Below are positions 27,228 through 35,507 of a DNA stretch of 64,000 bases, in pieces. Positions within the stretch are counted from its first letter, which is position 1. Each line of letters starts with the position of its first letter. The position numbers and the translations under genes are program-made. The DNA comes from Nocardioides ungokensis (GTDB lineage Bacteria > Actinomycetota > Actinomycetes > Propionibacteriales > Nocardioidaceae): positions 2,551,001 to 2,615,000 of the forward strand of contig NZ_CP059164.1 of the NCBI RefSeq assembly GCF_013466985.1, given 5' to 3'. The notes beneath the pieces are model-generated. The model saw only the letters and a program-made list of their open reading frames with translations, was not told where the DNA came from and searched no databases.

Positions 27228-29107
27228 AGCCTCGAGGAATGGTCCGCACAGTCGCAGCGGCTGCCGCAGCGGCGATCGTGCTTCTGGCGTCGCCCGTGCA
27301 GGCAGCGAACGACGTCAGCATCGGGCACGCGGAAGTAGGCCAGGACGGCACCGTCTCGCTTCTGCTCGACGTGGAACAGCTCGCCAACGGCACCACGCCC
27401 GACCTGGGCAGCATCGACGTGAGCGTGGACGGGCACACCGTCGCCGCCACCGCCAGCCCAGTCAAGGCAGGCGAGATCTCCCGGACCACCATCCTGACCC
27501 TCGACACCAGCGAGAGCATGGCCGGCGACCGGCTGCGACAGGCGGAGGTGGCCGCGAAGGCCTTCCTCGACAGCGCACCCCGGGACGTGAACGTCGGTCT
27601 CATCACCTTCTCCGACAAGGTGCACGAGGTGATCGCGCCAACGACAGACCGCGCGAAGATCGCGGACGCCATCGACGCCATCAAGCTCACCCGTGACACC
27701 CGCATCTACGACGCCGTCACGGCCGCGGTCAACCTGGCCGGTGAGGACGGCGCCCGCGACGTGCTGCTCCTCACCGATGGCAGGGACACCGGCGGCGGCA
27801 GCACTCTCGCGCAGGCGACTGCAACCGCAAAGCACCACGGCACCGCGGTCGATGTCGTTGCCCTCGACCAGAGCGCGGCTGACCGCGCGCTCCTCTCTCG
27901 CATCGCCGATGCGAGCTCGGGCCAGGTCATCACGGCCGCCGACGCGACCGCACTGGAGTCGGCGTTTCGTGCCGAGGCGGATGCGCTTGCCAGCCAGCTC
28001 CTGGTTCGATTCGCGCGGCCGCAGGGCAGCGCCAAGGAGGTCGAGCTCGCTGTCTCGCTGACCGCGGGAGGTCAGACCTACAAGGACTCGGCGTACGTGT
28101 CGCTGGACCAGGCGACCGACGCCGGACCCCAGGTCGTCGAACCCGGCCACGCGCTGGTCGGCCGGGGCGTCATGCTCGCCGGCGCAGCAGGCCTGGCGCT
28201 CGGCCTGGCGGTGATCCTCGCCGTGGTGCTCCTGGGCGCTCGCGGCCAGAGCGAGTCCCAGAAGCGAGTGTCCGCCTACCTCGGCGAGACGACTCCCAGC
28301 GCGGCGTCCCCGTCTAGCATCAAGGACTCCGCCGTCGCCTTCACGTCGAAGATCGTCAAGGACGACTTCGAGACCCGGCTCGCCCAGCGGCTGAACGCAG
28401 CCGGCATCTCCTTCACGGCGGCGGAGTGGATCCTCCTCCACGCAGGGATCGCGGTCGCGTCGGCCCTTCTAGGCTTCGTGCTCGGGGGCGGTCCCTTCCT
28501 GGTGATGGGCCTCGTCGCCGGGCTCGTGCTCCCCGCGATCTTCCTCAAGCTCAAGCACGCCAGGCGACTGTCGGCCTTCTCGGCCCAGCTCCCGGAGACA
28601 CTCACCCTGATGTCCGGAGGTTTGTCGGCCGGCCTGTCCATGGCTCAGGCCGTGGACACGGTCGTCAAGGAGGGGCACGAGCCGATGGCCGGTGAGCTCC
28701 GCAGGGCACTGATCGAGCACCGGCTGGGGATCACCATCGAGGACACTCTCGAGTCAGTCGCAGACCGCATGTCCAGCGACGACTTCGGGTGGGTGGTCAT
28801 GGCCGTGCGGATCCAGCGCGAGGTCGGCGGCAACCTGGCGGAGATCCTGAACACGGTCTCGGACACACTCCGTGAGCGTGAGTACCTGCGCCGTCAGGTC
28901 AAGTCGCTCAGCGCCGAGGGAAGGCTGTCCGGATGGATGCTCGGCGTCCTCCCGGTCGGCATGTTGGGCTACATGCTCCTCGCCAACCGCGACTATGCGT
29001 CCTTGCTGTGGACCACGGGACCGGGCATCGCGATGAGCGTCGCCGGGGTCGTTCTTCTCTCATTCGGCGCATTCGTCATGTCTCGCATCGTGAAGGTGGA
29101 GGTCTGA
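27224..29107 (+). CDS. VWA-domain/TadB fusion, inner-membrane platform protein
   Basis: 627 residues joining two normally separate parts. Residues 1-28 are a Sec signal peptide, followed by an extracytoplasmic von Willebrand A domain with a full MIDAS: Asp94, Ser96 and Ser98 (LDTSESM), Thr159 (RDTRIYD) and Asp185 (LLTDGRD). A membrane segment at about 312-340 leads into a TadB/GspF (T2SSF) region: LSAFSAQLPETLTLMSGG ... MAVRIQREVGGNLAEIL with terminal helices. TadB is the membrane platform turned by TadA. The outer MIDAS domain suggests the platform also binds a ligand or another pilus subunit outside. Domain fusion is seen; role inferred. Confidence 0.9.
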   Translation: MKPRGMVRTVAAAAAAAIVLLASPVQAANDVSIGHAEVGQDGTVSLLLDVEQLANGTTPDLGSIDVSVDGHTVAATASPVKAGEISRTTILTLDTSESMAGDRLRQAEVAAKAFLDSAPRDVNVGLITFSDKVHEVIAPTTDRAKIADAIDAIKLTRDTRIYDAVTAAVNLAGEDGARDVLLLTDGRDTGGGSTLAQATATAKHHGTAVDVVALDQSAADRALLSRIADASSGQVITAADATALESAFRAEADALASQLLVRFARPQGSAKEVELAVSLTAGGQTYKDSAYVSLDQATDAGPQVVEPGHALVGRGVMLAGAAGLALGLAVILAVVLLGARGQSESQKRVSAYLGETTPSAASPSSIKDSAVAFTSKIVKDDFETRLAQRLNAAGISFTAAEWILLHAGIAVASALLGFVLGGGPFLVMGLVAGLVLPAIFLKLKHARRLSAFSAQLPETLTLMSGGLSAGLSMAQAVDTVVKEGHEPMAGELRRALIEHRLGITIEDTLESVADRMSSDDFGWVVMAVRIQREVGGNLAEILNTVSDTLREREYLRRQVKSLSAEGRLSGWMLGVLPVGMLGYMLLANRDYASLLWTTGPGIAMSVAGVVLLSFGAFVMSRIVKVEV

Positions 29108-29108
29108 G

Positions 29109-30042
29109 ATGTCTCCGACTGTCGTTCTTCTCCTCGGTGGTCTGCTCGTCTTCGGCGGCGCGGCCCTGAGCCTGTCCCTGGTGGGAGTCGTCACCTCTGA
29201 ACGACGAGGGGTGGCCCGCTCGCTCGCCGCCATCGAGGCCATCGACGCGGCACCCGCAGTCCTTCGTGCCGAGGTCGAACGTCCCTTCAACGAGCGCGTG
29301 CTGGCACCGCTCGGCGACCGTCTGGTGGGGATCGGCCGCCGCTTGGTCAGGCGGGTACCCACGAACGGATCCAGCACCGTCTGGACATCGCCGGGAATCC
29401 GGCTGCCTGGGACGTGAGCCGGATCATCGGCTGCAAGGTGCTCGGCCTGATGACGCTGGCCGGCCTGGCGTTCTTCTGGGCTGCCGGGAGCGGTTCGCCA
29501 CTGAAGATGCTCGTCCTCCCGATCGCGTTCGGTGCCTTCGGCTACGTGCTGCCGAACATCCTCCTCTACAACGCCGGGCAGAAGCGCGAGACCCAGATGC
29601 TGCGTGCGCTTCCGGACGCGCTCGACCTCCTTACCATCTCGGTCGAGGCCGGTCTGGGTTTCGACGGGCAGTGATGCGCGTTGCGAAGAACACCACGGGC
29701 CCCCTGGCCCAGGAGTTCTCCAGGCTGCTCCAGGAGATGCAGCTCGGAATCGGGCGGATGGAGGCCATGCGTGCCGTGGCCGAGCGCACGACCATCGCGG
29801 ACCTGAAGTCGTTCTGTCTCGCCATGGTCCAGGCCGACCAGCTCGGGATACCGATCGGCCGCGTGCTCCGCATCCAGAGCCAGGAGATGCGCGTCAAGCG
29901 TCGCCAACGCGCCGAGGAGAAGGCGATGAAGGTTCCGGTGAAGATCATGGTGCCGCTGGTGCTGTTCATCCTTCCGTGCCTGTTCATCGTCATCATCGGG
30001 CCGGCGGTGATCCAGATCATCGGCGCCTTCTCGTCGCGATGA
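29109..30042 (+). CDS. tadC: TadC-like inner-membrane platform protein (two frame disruptions)
   Basis: About 312 residues in three frames. Segment 1 (29109 to about 29350) holds the N-terminal helix LLGGLLVFGGAALSLSL. Segment 2 starts with ERIQHRLDIAGNPAAWDVSR and carries two membrane helices, to about 29670 (TISVEAGLGFDG). Segment 3 carries LQEMQLGIGRMEAMRAVAERT and the C-terminal T2SSF helices to 30042. Two restored bases give one continuous TadC. All segments match the family in order, so this is one gene. It pairs with TadB as the pilus base. Stop overlaps the histidine-kinase ATG (ATGA). Confidence 0.82.
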
Positions 30043-31661
30043 ACGTCCCGACGGTGCCCCGTAGCCTGCTGAGGTGGACGCTGGCCACCCCCTCGCCCGC
30101 TGGCGGAGCGCCCACCTGGAGGCTGACCACCGCGGTGCGGGTCTTCGGCCTCGCACTTCTCATGGGCCAGGTGCTGGACGACGGCAGCCTGAGTGCCGGG
30201 GTGATCGTGTTGATGGCGCTCGCGGTCGTGGGCACCACCTGCTGCGCCTGCGAGCTCCACGCCTCACGCTCCACAGTGCCCTGGATCGCGGTCACCGAGG
30301 GACTGATGGTGGGGGTCCTCGTCAGTACGGCAACCGGACCCGTGGAGCCGCTCCTGCCTTACCTCGCGGTGCCAGCTGTCGTGGCCGGCATCAGCGGTGG
30401 ATTCGCCCCCACCATGAACTCGTGGCTGACGACCGTCCTGGCCTTCACGGCCGCCGACGCCGCCGGCCTCACACCCGGAGCAACGGCAGATCGGGTCGGT
30501 GCGGCTCTCCCGTGGCTCTTCATCGGCCTGGGCTCCGGTCTCCTGTGTGCGCAGCGGACGAGGTCGCTGCGCAGGCTCGAGGCCCGTCAGGCGCCGTACT
30601 TCGCGGCCCACCGACTGGTGGGGCAGCTGCACGATCTTGTTCGCGACCTTCCTGGCGAGCTCGACGTGACCCGTCAGGTCGGGGCCATCCGTGAGGCGGT
30701 CCACCGGGCGCTCCAGGTCGAGCCCACCGTCGTCGTGCAAGGCAAGGGCCGGCGGTTCGAAACGTTGTCGACCCGCGAGCGGCTGTCGGCATCGGAGGAA
30801 GAGGTCGCCAGGCTCTGCACCTTCTACGGGCAGCGAGTGCAACGAGATGACATCACGGCCTTCCCACTGCGGGTCGGACAGCACGCCTTCGGCGCCATCG
30901 TGCTCGGGCACTGGACCCCGCCGTCCAAGCAGCTCGCCGACGCTGTCCAGCAGCTCCTCGACGAGCACGCCGTCGCGCTCGAGACTGCCCTCCTGGTCGA
31001 AGACATCCGTGCGATCGCGACGAACGAGGAGCGCAACCGACTGGCCCGAGACATCCATGACGGCGTCGCGCAACGGATCGCAGCGCTGGGCTACCTGGTC
31101 GACGACGTCTCGGAGCTCACCGAGCGGCCGGAGACGACTGCCGCCGCCGAGGCGCTGCGGGACGAGATCACCGAGCTCGTTCGGGAGCTCCGCCTGTCGG
31201 TCCTCGACCTGCGCCACGAGGTCGACGGATCCGACGACCTGTCCGGGGCCCTGTCCGAGTACGTTCGCCAGCTGAGCGCGCACAGCGATCTGAGGGTGCA
31301 CCTGATGCTCGACGAGCAGTCCGCCCAGCTTTCTCGCCGCGTGACGACCGAGGTGTTGCGCGTCGCCCAGGAGGCGATCGGCAACGTGCACAAACATGCG
31401 CACGCGGTCAACGTCTGGGTCAGGTTCAGCGCCAGTGGGAGCAACTTCCGACTCGCCGTCGAGGATGACGGGGTTGGCGCGCCAACGCCTCGTCCAGGGC
31501 ACTACGGCCTGCACACGATGCGTGAGCGCGCCGCACGCATCGGTGCCACGCTCGACATCACCCCTCGACACGACGGCGGAACCGTCGTGTCACTGCAGTC
31601 GCCCCAATCCACCTGCCCGGAAGGAACACACGATGCCCACCAGCGTCTTGCTCGTCGATGA
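30039..31661 (+). CDS. NarL-type sensor histidine kinase
   Basis: 540 residues. About six N-terminal membrane helices (to residue 175), then a GAF-like linker, and a HisKA_3 dimerisation helix with phospho-acceptor His340 in LARDIHDGVAQRIAALGYL. The C-terminal HATPase_c has EVLRVAQEAIGNVHKHA (N box) and VEDDGVGAP (G1), GLHTMRERA (G2). Start ATG overlaps the tadC stop and the 3' end overlaps the response-regulator start by 29 bp, so kinase and regulator are co-made with the pilus apparatus. Likely senses a membrane signal and controls Tad expression. Ligand unknown. Confidence 0.9.
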   Translation: MNVPTVPRSLLRWTLATPSPAGGAPTWRLTTAVRVFGLALLMGQVLDDGSLSAGVIVLMALAVVGTTCCACELHASRSTVPWIAVTEGLMVGVLVSTATGPVEPLLPYLAVPAVVAGISGGFAPTMNSWLTTVLAFTAADAAGLTPGATADRVGAALPWLFIGLGSGLLCAQRTRSLRRLEARQAPYFAAHRLVGQLHDLVRDLPGELDVTRQVGAIREAVHRALQVEPTVVVQGKGRRFETLSTRERLSASEEEVARLCTFYGQRVQRDDITAFPLRVGQHAFGAIVLGHWTPPSKQLADAVQQLLDEHAVALETALLVEDIRAIATNEERNRLARDIHDGVAQRIAALGYLVDDVSELTERPETTAAAEALRDEITELVRELRLSVLDLRHEVDGSDDLSGALSEYVRQLSAHSDLRVHLMLDEQSAQLSRRVTTEVLRVAQEAIGNVHKHAHAVNVWVRFSASGSNFRLAVEDDGVGAPTPRPGHYGLHTMRERAARIGATLDITPRHDGGTVVSLQSPQSTCPEGTHDAHQRLARR

Positions 31662-32277
31662 CCATGAGCTCATCCGCCAGGGACTCGCCCGGGCCTTCGA
31701 ACGGGACGACTCCATGACCGTCGTGGGACAGGCGGCCACCGTGGCCGAGGCCATCACGAGGTGGCGGACCCTCCGTCCCGACGTCGTCGTGACCGACTTG
31801 CAGCTGCCCGACGGCACCGGTCTCGACGTCGTGCGCGCCGTGCGGTCCGAGTCCGATGAGGTCGGCCTGGTGATGCTGACCATGCACACCGGAGACGCGC
31901 AGATCTTCGCGGCGATGGAGGCAGGTGCCTCGGCCTTCCTCAACAAGGAGGCTCGCGGCGCGGAGGTCGTCAGTGCGGCGAAGCACGCGGCACGCGCACC
32001 CCGCAGCTTCCTCTCCTCCGGGCTGGCCGGCGCGGTCATGCGTCGAGCCACGACCGCGGCCTCCCAGCTGTCGCCTCGGGAGCAGGAGATCCTGGAGCTG
32101 CTCGCGGAGGGATTGCGGGCTGGGGAGATCGCAGGCCGGCTCTACCTGGGAGAGTCGACGGTGAAGACGCACATCACGCACATCTACGAGAAGCTGGGCG
32201 CGGCCAACCGGGCACAGGCGCTGGTCACCGCCATGAGACGCGGCCTGCTCTTCGACAGCCTCTCCGCCGCCGGCTGA
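31633..32277 (+). CDS. NarL/FixJ-type response regulator
   Basis: 214 residues. Receiver domain with acidic pair Asp9-Asp10, phospho-acceptor Asp55 (VVVTDLQLPDG), Thr in LTMHT, and Lys in FLNKEARG. The output domain is a LuxR-type HTH (LSPREQEILELLAEG ... GESTVKTHITHIYEKLG). Partner of the preceding kinase. It probably regulates the tad and flp promoters, and the shared ATTGACTA motif before flp1 and flp2 is a candidate site (inference). Ends just before a very strong terminator. Confidence 0.92.
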   Translation: MPTSVLLVDDHELIRQGLARAFERDDSMTVVGQAATVAEAITRWRTLRPDVVVTDLQLPDGTGLDVVRAVRSESDEVGLVMLTMHTGDAQIFAAMEAGASAFLNKEARGAEVVSAAKHAARAPRSFLSSGLAGAVMRRATTAASQLSPREQEILELLAEGLRAGEIAGRLYLGESTVKTHITHIYEKLGAANRAQALVTAMRRGLLFDSLSAAG

Positions 32278-32285
32278 ACCGCACG

Positions 32286-32333
32286 ACGACACGAGCCGCT
32301 CGACCCCGCGTGGGTTCGAGCGGCTCGTGTCGT
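32286..32333 (+). terminator. Strong terminator of the tad operon
   Basis: An exact 18-bp stem (32286-32303 and 32316-32333) with a 12-nt loop, 8 bases after the response-regulator stop. It separates the eight-gene assembly/signalling operon from the downstream pilin genes, which therefore need their own promoters. Confidence 0.9.
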
Positions 32334-32403
32334 CTCCCCCTCGAATGCCTCTCGGCCATGGGTCCTGCGCGGACCACCACTCAGGAATTGCGACCTAGTC
32401 CTA

Positions 32404-32414
32404 ATTGACTATGG
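32404..32414 (+). promoter_or_regulatory. ATTGACTATGG motif upstream of flp1
   Basis: This 11-mer, 111 bp before the flp1 ATG, also occurs at 2114-2124, 117 bp before the GH26 gene. GTCCTAATTGACTA around it is shared exactly with the flp2 upstream region. Whether it is a -35 element or an activator site is open; no clear -10 follows. Confidence 0.5.
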
Positions 32415-32525
32415 CGGTCGAGACGAGCAATCGATCCCGCGGTCACGACAACCGGGAAAGATGTTCCTCAGACGGGTTCCAGTGGGGGGCTCGGAAGCAA
32501 TCCAAGAATTCCGAAGGGGAATACC

Positions 32526-32726
32526 ATGCTCAACCAGGTCCAGATCAACACTCTCAAGTTCGTCTACTTCCTCAAGGCGCAGATCGAGGCGCGCGAGGAG
32601 CGCGGCGCGACCGCCGTGGAGTACGGCCTGATGGTGGCCCTCATCGCCGTCGCCATCATCGTCACCGTCCGGGCCCTCGGCGTGGCGCTCAACGGCATGT
32701 TCCAGCAGGTCGTGGCGGCTCTCTGA
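32526..32726 (+). CDS. Flp-family major pilin (copy 1)
   Basis: 66 residues. A basic leader ending REERG, then ATAVEYGLMVALIAVAII, the Flp pilin signature: prepilin cleavage after Gly and Glu at mature position 5 (VEYG), followed by one hydrophobic helix and a short tail. It is the structural subunit of the Tad pilus. The leader AATTCCGAAGGGGAA before the ATG is nearly identical in copy 2. Own terminator follows at 32739-32776. No prepilin peptidase (TadV/CpaA) is encoded in this window. Confidence 0.92.
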   Translation: MLNQVQINTLKFVYFLKAQIEAREERGATAVEYGLMVALIAVAIIVTVRALGVALNGMFQQVVAAL

Positions 32727-32738
32727 GCCAGCAAGAGC

Positions 32739-32776
32739 CGAGGCCGGCGTCGCACACGGGTGCGGCGCCGGCCTCG
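32739..32776 (+). terminator. Terminator of flp1
   Basis: 16-bp stem (32739-32754 and 32761-32776) with one G-U pair and a 6-nt loop, 12 bases after the flp1 stop. Confidence 0.8.
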
Positions 32777-32895
32777 ACGCATGCCGGCGGGACGCACCTG
32801 CCGCTCCTGGCCACAGCACAAGGCCTTTCCGAGCACCTGCCTGAACGCCGAACATACCTAATACATGACTATTTCCGCCAAATACCGTGGTCCTA

Positions 32896-32903
32896 ATTGA
32901 CTA
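32896..32903 (+). promoter_or_regulatory. ATTGACTA motif upstream of flp2
   Basis: Second copy of the flp motif, 125 bp before the flp2 ATG, inside the 14-base match GTCCTAATTGACTA shared with flp1. See the motif at 32404-32414. Confidence 0.45.
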
Positions 32904-33028
32904 CCGGGTTCAAGCCGAGCTCCCGATCTGCGCGAGAAGAGATGAAGGCAGGATTCTCGACAGGCGGGTTCCCATGGGGCGCCGGACAGGGAAAAGCTTC
33001 ATCCACACAATTCCGAAGGGGAAATCCA

Positions 33029-33219
33029 ATGCTCGAGAAGATCCAGTTCATGACCCTGATGTTCATCGGCGACCTGAAGGCCAAGCGAGACGAGCGCGGG
33101 GCGACCGCCGTGGAGTACGGCCTGATGGTAGCCCTCATCGCCGTGGCCATCATCATCACCGTCCGCGCGCTCGCGTGGCGCTCGACGGACTGTTCCAGCA
33201 GGTCGTGGCCGCTCTCTGA
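33029..33219 (+). CDS. Flp-family major pilin (copy 2, one base missing near 3' end)
   Basis: About 63 residues, strongly similar to copy 1 across the signature: KRDERG, then ATAVEYGLMVALIAVAII and a tail VALDGLFQQVVAAL. The tail is out of frame by one base near 33171; the expected CTCGGCGTGG reads CTCGCGTGG, so a G is probably missing. With that base the stop falls at 33217-33219 exactly as in copy 1. Upstream leader and motif also match copy 1, so it is a tandem gene duplication including regulatory DNA. Confidence 0.85.
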
Positions 33220-33235
33220 GCCAGGGCCACAAGAT

Positions 33236-33275
33236 CGGGGCCGGCGACCGCGTACGAGCGTGGTGCCGGCCCCGA
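33236..33275 (+). terminator. Terminator of flp2
   Basis: Long G/C-rich hairpin, CGGGGCCGGC pairing with GCCGGCCCCG plus inner pairs around a short loop, 17 bases after the flp2 stop. Same position relative to the pilin as in copies 1 and 3. Confidence 0.75.
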
Positions 33276-33360
33276 CCCACAACGACTGCCTCGACGGTCT
33301 GGCCGGGCGCAGCACCTCTGCACCGCAGAACCGACTCACCTACTTCGTCAGGAGAGAACC

Positions 33361-33553
33361 ATGTTCAACGGCTTCGAGCGCGTGCCCCCGGTCGTCCGCC
33401 GGGGACTGGGGAGGCGGGGGGAAGCAGGCGGTACGGCAGTGGAGTACGCCTTGATGGCGGCGTTCATCACCGCGGTCATCGCGACCTCCGTGTTCGCTTT
33501 TTGGAATACAGGTCAGGGCCATGTTCCAGATGGGTCTGGCGATGTTCCCCTGA
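33361..33553 (+). CDS. Flp-like pilin (divergent copy 3, frame disruption)
   Basis: About 64 residues: a longer basic leader (VRRGLGRRGEAGG), then TAVEYALMAAFITAVIATSVFAF, then, after a frame change near 33497-33512 (at a run of five T), VRAMFQMGLAMFP and the stop at 33551-33553. Seen: signature Glu/Tyr present, the mature start is T instead of AT, and the sequence differs clearly from copies 1 and 2. It lacks the ATTGACTA motif. It may be a specialised or minor pilin. Without the shift the frame would add an unrelated basic tail to 33639. Confidence 0.75.
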
Positions 33554-33604
33554 ATGCCGTCTTCGACGAGGGAAGTAGCCGGACATCAATGACGTGGGGG
33601 ACGG

Positions 33605-33637
33605 GCCGGTGTCGCACTCGGGTGCGGCACCGGCTTT
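33605..33637 (+). terminator. Terminator of flp3
   Basis: 13-bp stem (33605-33617 and 33622-33634) with one G-U pair, a 4-nt loop and TTT after it. Its core closely resembles the flp1 terminator. Confidence 0.8.
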
Positions 33638-34011
33638 GACGTGTCCGGGACGTGCCCCCCACCCCCCACCGGTCCACCAGCAGCCCCCACGAGGGCTCAG
33701 TTGTGGTTCGAGTGGAGTGAGTGGGACGCCGACGCCTCGCACCTGGCTCGGCACGACTGCGCACAGCGATGCCGCCACCCAAGCGGCTCCGCTCTCGACG
33801 ACAGCTCTGTCGCCACCTGGCCACAAATGACTATCCCTGTGGATACGAACAGCTGATCCTCTGGGATCCGGTGAGGACCAACCTTGACTCCAGTGGGTCG
33901 CGAGGCCCACCTGGGGGATTCGGCCGCGGGGGTCCGGGACGGTGAGGTCACCGTCCCGGACGCCCAGGTACCGAATGGCGTCCGACAGCAACAACTCTTG
34001 TGGGGGATGGC
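33638..34011. other. 374-bp spacer without a convincing gene
   Basis: I see no coding region with plausible codon use on either strand. It contains an ATGACTAT (33827-33834) loosely resembling the flp motif, an imperfect dyad around 33890-33915 and the exact palindrome at 33932-33961. It probably holds the promoter of the ICMT-like gene. Confidence 0.6.
33932..33961. promoter_or_regulatory. Near-perfect 30-bp palindrome upstream of ICMT-like gene
   Basis: Arms of 14 bp (33932-33945 and 33948-33961) are exact inverse complements around GG. A two-base centre disfavours an RNA hairpin role and favours a dimeric protein-binding site, 50 bp upstream of the methyltransferase start. It could still act as a terminator for the left side. 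Confidence 0.6.
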
Positions 34012-34692
34012 GTGAGCAACCATGAAACGCAGACGCGTGGTCTGGACACAGAGCGGCTCGTCCTCGTGCCTGTGCTGTCGCTTCTCCTGCTCGCCAGCGT
34101 CGCTGACCTCTGGAGCCGATCGAGCGGCACGGACGTCTCTGATGCGTCGTCGACGTTGACTGCAGTCGACCAGCTCCTGAGGGTCTGCTTCTACGTCCTG
34201 ATGGTGACGCTGCTGCTCAGTCGGCGGCCGTCCAAGGCATCAGCCGGCTCCCGCGTGGCGACGTGGGCGGCCTATCTGGGCACCTTCACCCCGTTCCTGC
34301 TCCTCGTGAACGCCGATCCGGTGAGGAGCCGGGAGCTGACAGGAGCCTCGATCGTCGTGATCACGGTGGGACTCGGCTTCTCCGTCTACTCGCTGACCTA
34401 CCTGGGCCGGAGCTTCGGCGTCGTTCCCCGCGCGAGGGAGCTCGTGCGTACTGGCCCCTACCGGTACGTGCGGCACCCGCTGTACGTGGGCGAGTTCATC
34501 AGCTTCGCGGGCGCCGTCATGGCCGTCCTCAGCCCCTACGGCATCGCGCTCTTCGTCTTCTTCGTGCTGGTTCAGTCGTTCCGTGCGACGCAGGAGGAGG
34601 GGGTGCTCAAAGAGGCATTTCCCGAGTACGAGGCATACATGGCCGAGTCGGGCAGGTTCGTCCCCCGCGTCCCCACGTCGATCGGTGCCTAG
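34012..34692 (+). CDS. Isoprenylcysteine carboxyl methyltransferase-like membrane protein
   Basis: 226 residues from GTG at 34012 (GGGGG just upstream); ATG 34000 in the same frame is an alternative. Four to five membrane helices; the C-terminal half contains RTGPYRYVRHPLYVGEF, the S-adenosylmethionine-binding signature of the ICMT/PEMT family, and a terminal FPEYEAYMAESGRFVPRV. Bacterial members methylate lipids or unknown acceptors, so substrate is uncertain. Preceded by the palindrome at 33932-33961. Monocistronic. Confidence 0.85.
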   Translation: MSNHETQTRGLDTERLVLVPVLSLLLLASVADLWSRSSGTDVSDASSTLTAVDQLLRVCFYVLMVTLLLSRRPSKASAGSRVATWAAYLGTFTPFLLLVNADPVRSRELTGASIVVITVGLGFSVYSLTYLGRSFGVVPRARELVRTGPYRYVRHPLYVGEFISFAGAVMAVLSPYGIALFVFFVLVQSFRATQEEGVLKEAFPEYEAYMAESGRFVPRVPTSIGA

Positions 34693-34738
34693 ACCTCCCG
34701 GGGCAAGGAGCAAGGGGGCGCATCGACCATCGTCGTCG

Positions 34739-34903
34739 TCATGGGTTCATGACCAGCCGGTGCGCGGCCCAGCCGAAGAGCACCGCACCGGAGACCGCGA
34801 CGGTGAGCCCGGCAAGGGGGTCGCTCCCGAACCAGAGGAACCCCAACACCGCGGACACCCAACCGGCCAGCATCGCCCCGAACGCCTTCGTCCTCGTCCC
34901 CAC
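34739..34903 (-). CDS. Small two-helix membrane protein
   Basis: 54 residues starting GTG (MGTRTKAFG) with a strong GGAGGGGGAG upstream. It is two hydrophobic helices (about 9-27 and 33-50) with a DPLAG turn. No recognised family. Lies beside the SCO4226-type gene on the same strand, 40 bp apart, so they may be co-transcribed. Confidence 0.65.
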   Translation of the reverse strand: MGTRTKAFGAMLAGWVSAVLGFLWFGSDPLAGLTVAVSGAVLFGWAAHRLVMNP

Positions 34904-34943
34904 GGCTCCCCCTCCGCTCGCTCGTGCTGCCACCGGACCCGGC

Positions 34944-35192
34944 CTACGCCTGGACCGGCACCTCGTACACCCGGTCGGCCTTGTGACCGGCACGTTCGTG
35001 GATCTTCTGCACGGCCTCGGCGTTGGGCGCCTCGGACAGGCAGAACACCATCCCGGTCTCGGGGTCTGCCCAGGCGTGCTTGAAGTTGACCTTCTCGTCG
35101 TCCTGGATGGCCAGGTCGGCGTTGTGGGCCTCCATGAGGCCCTCCGGCGTGATCCCCGTCATCCCGGTGTGGACGTCCATGAACTCGGGCAT
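34944..35192 (-). CDS. SCO4226-type nickel-binding protein (DUF4242)
   Basis: 82 residues from MPEFMDVHTGM, with AAAGG upstream. The sequence (AHNADLAIQDDEKVNFKHAW ... FCLSEAPNAEAVQKIHERAGH) strongly resembles Streptomyces SCO4226, a ferredoxin-like-fold protein reported to bind nickel. Potential ligands His8, His22, His37 and His72 and several acidic residues are visible. The biological role of the family is unclear. Confidence 0.85.
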   Translation of the reverse strand: MPEFMDVHTGMTGITPEGLMEAHNADLAIQDDEKVNFKHAWADPETGMVFCLSEAPNAEAVQKIHERAGHKADRVYEVPVQA

Positions 35193-35472
35193 GGTCGTGC
35201 CTTTCTGTCGAAAGCCGTGCTCCGCAGGTTCCTCCTGCGCGGGGCTCGGCGTCGACACCCGATTTGGGTACAGCGGGCGTCCCCATGGTTCGAGAAGGGG
35301 ACAGCTCTATCCCCCGAAATGACCATGCGTACCGGCCGCTCGAATGATCCCCCCGCCGCACCCCATGGCCCAGACTGGGTACCCGGGGGGCTCGTGGGGG
35401 GACTCGACGGGGGAACGGACGCCGGGCCAGATTCGTTGTCCGGACAAGCAACCGGTGTGCATCACAGAGCCG

Positions 35473-35504
35473 TGAGCTGCCGAACCCCTAGCCGGCAGCT
35501 CACC
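35473..35504 (+). other. Hairpin A upstream of the spermidine-synthase-like gene
   Basis: Exact 11-bp stem (35473-35483 and 35494-35504), 10-nt loop. Confidence 0.6.
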
Positions 35505-35507
35505 GGA

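Noticed and set aside
32404..33219. attC-like or integron cassettes at the pilins
   Set aside because: Hairpins are terminators placed after each stop; no integrase, no consensus core sites.
33029..33553. Programmed frameshifting in pilins
   Set aside because: No slippery heptamer plus pseudoknot; the same kind of single-base change affects many unrelated genes.
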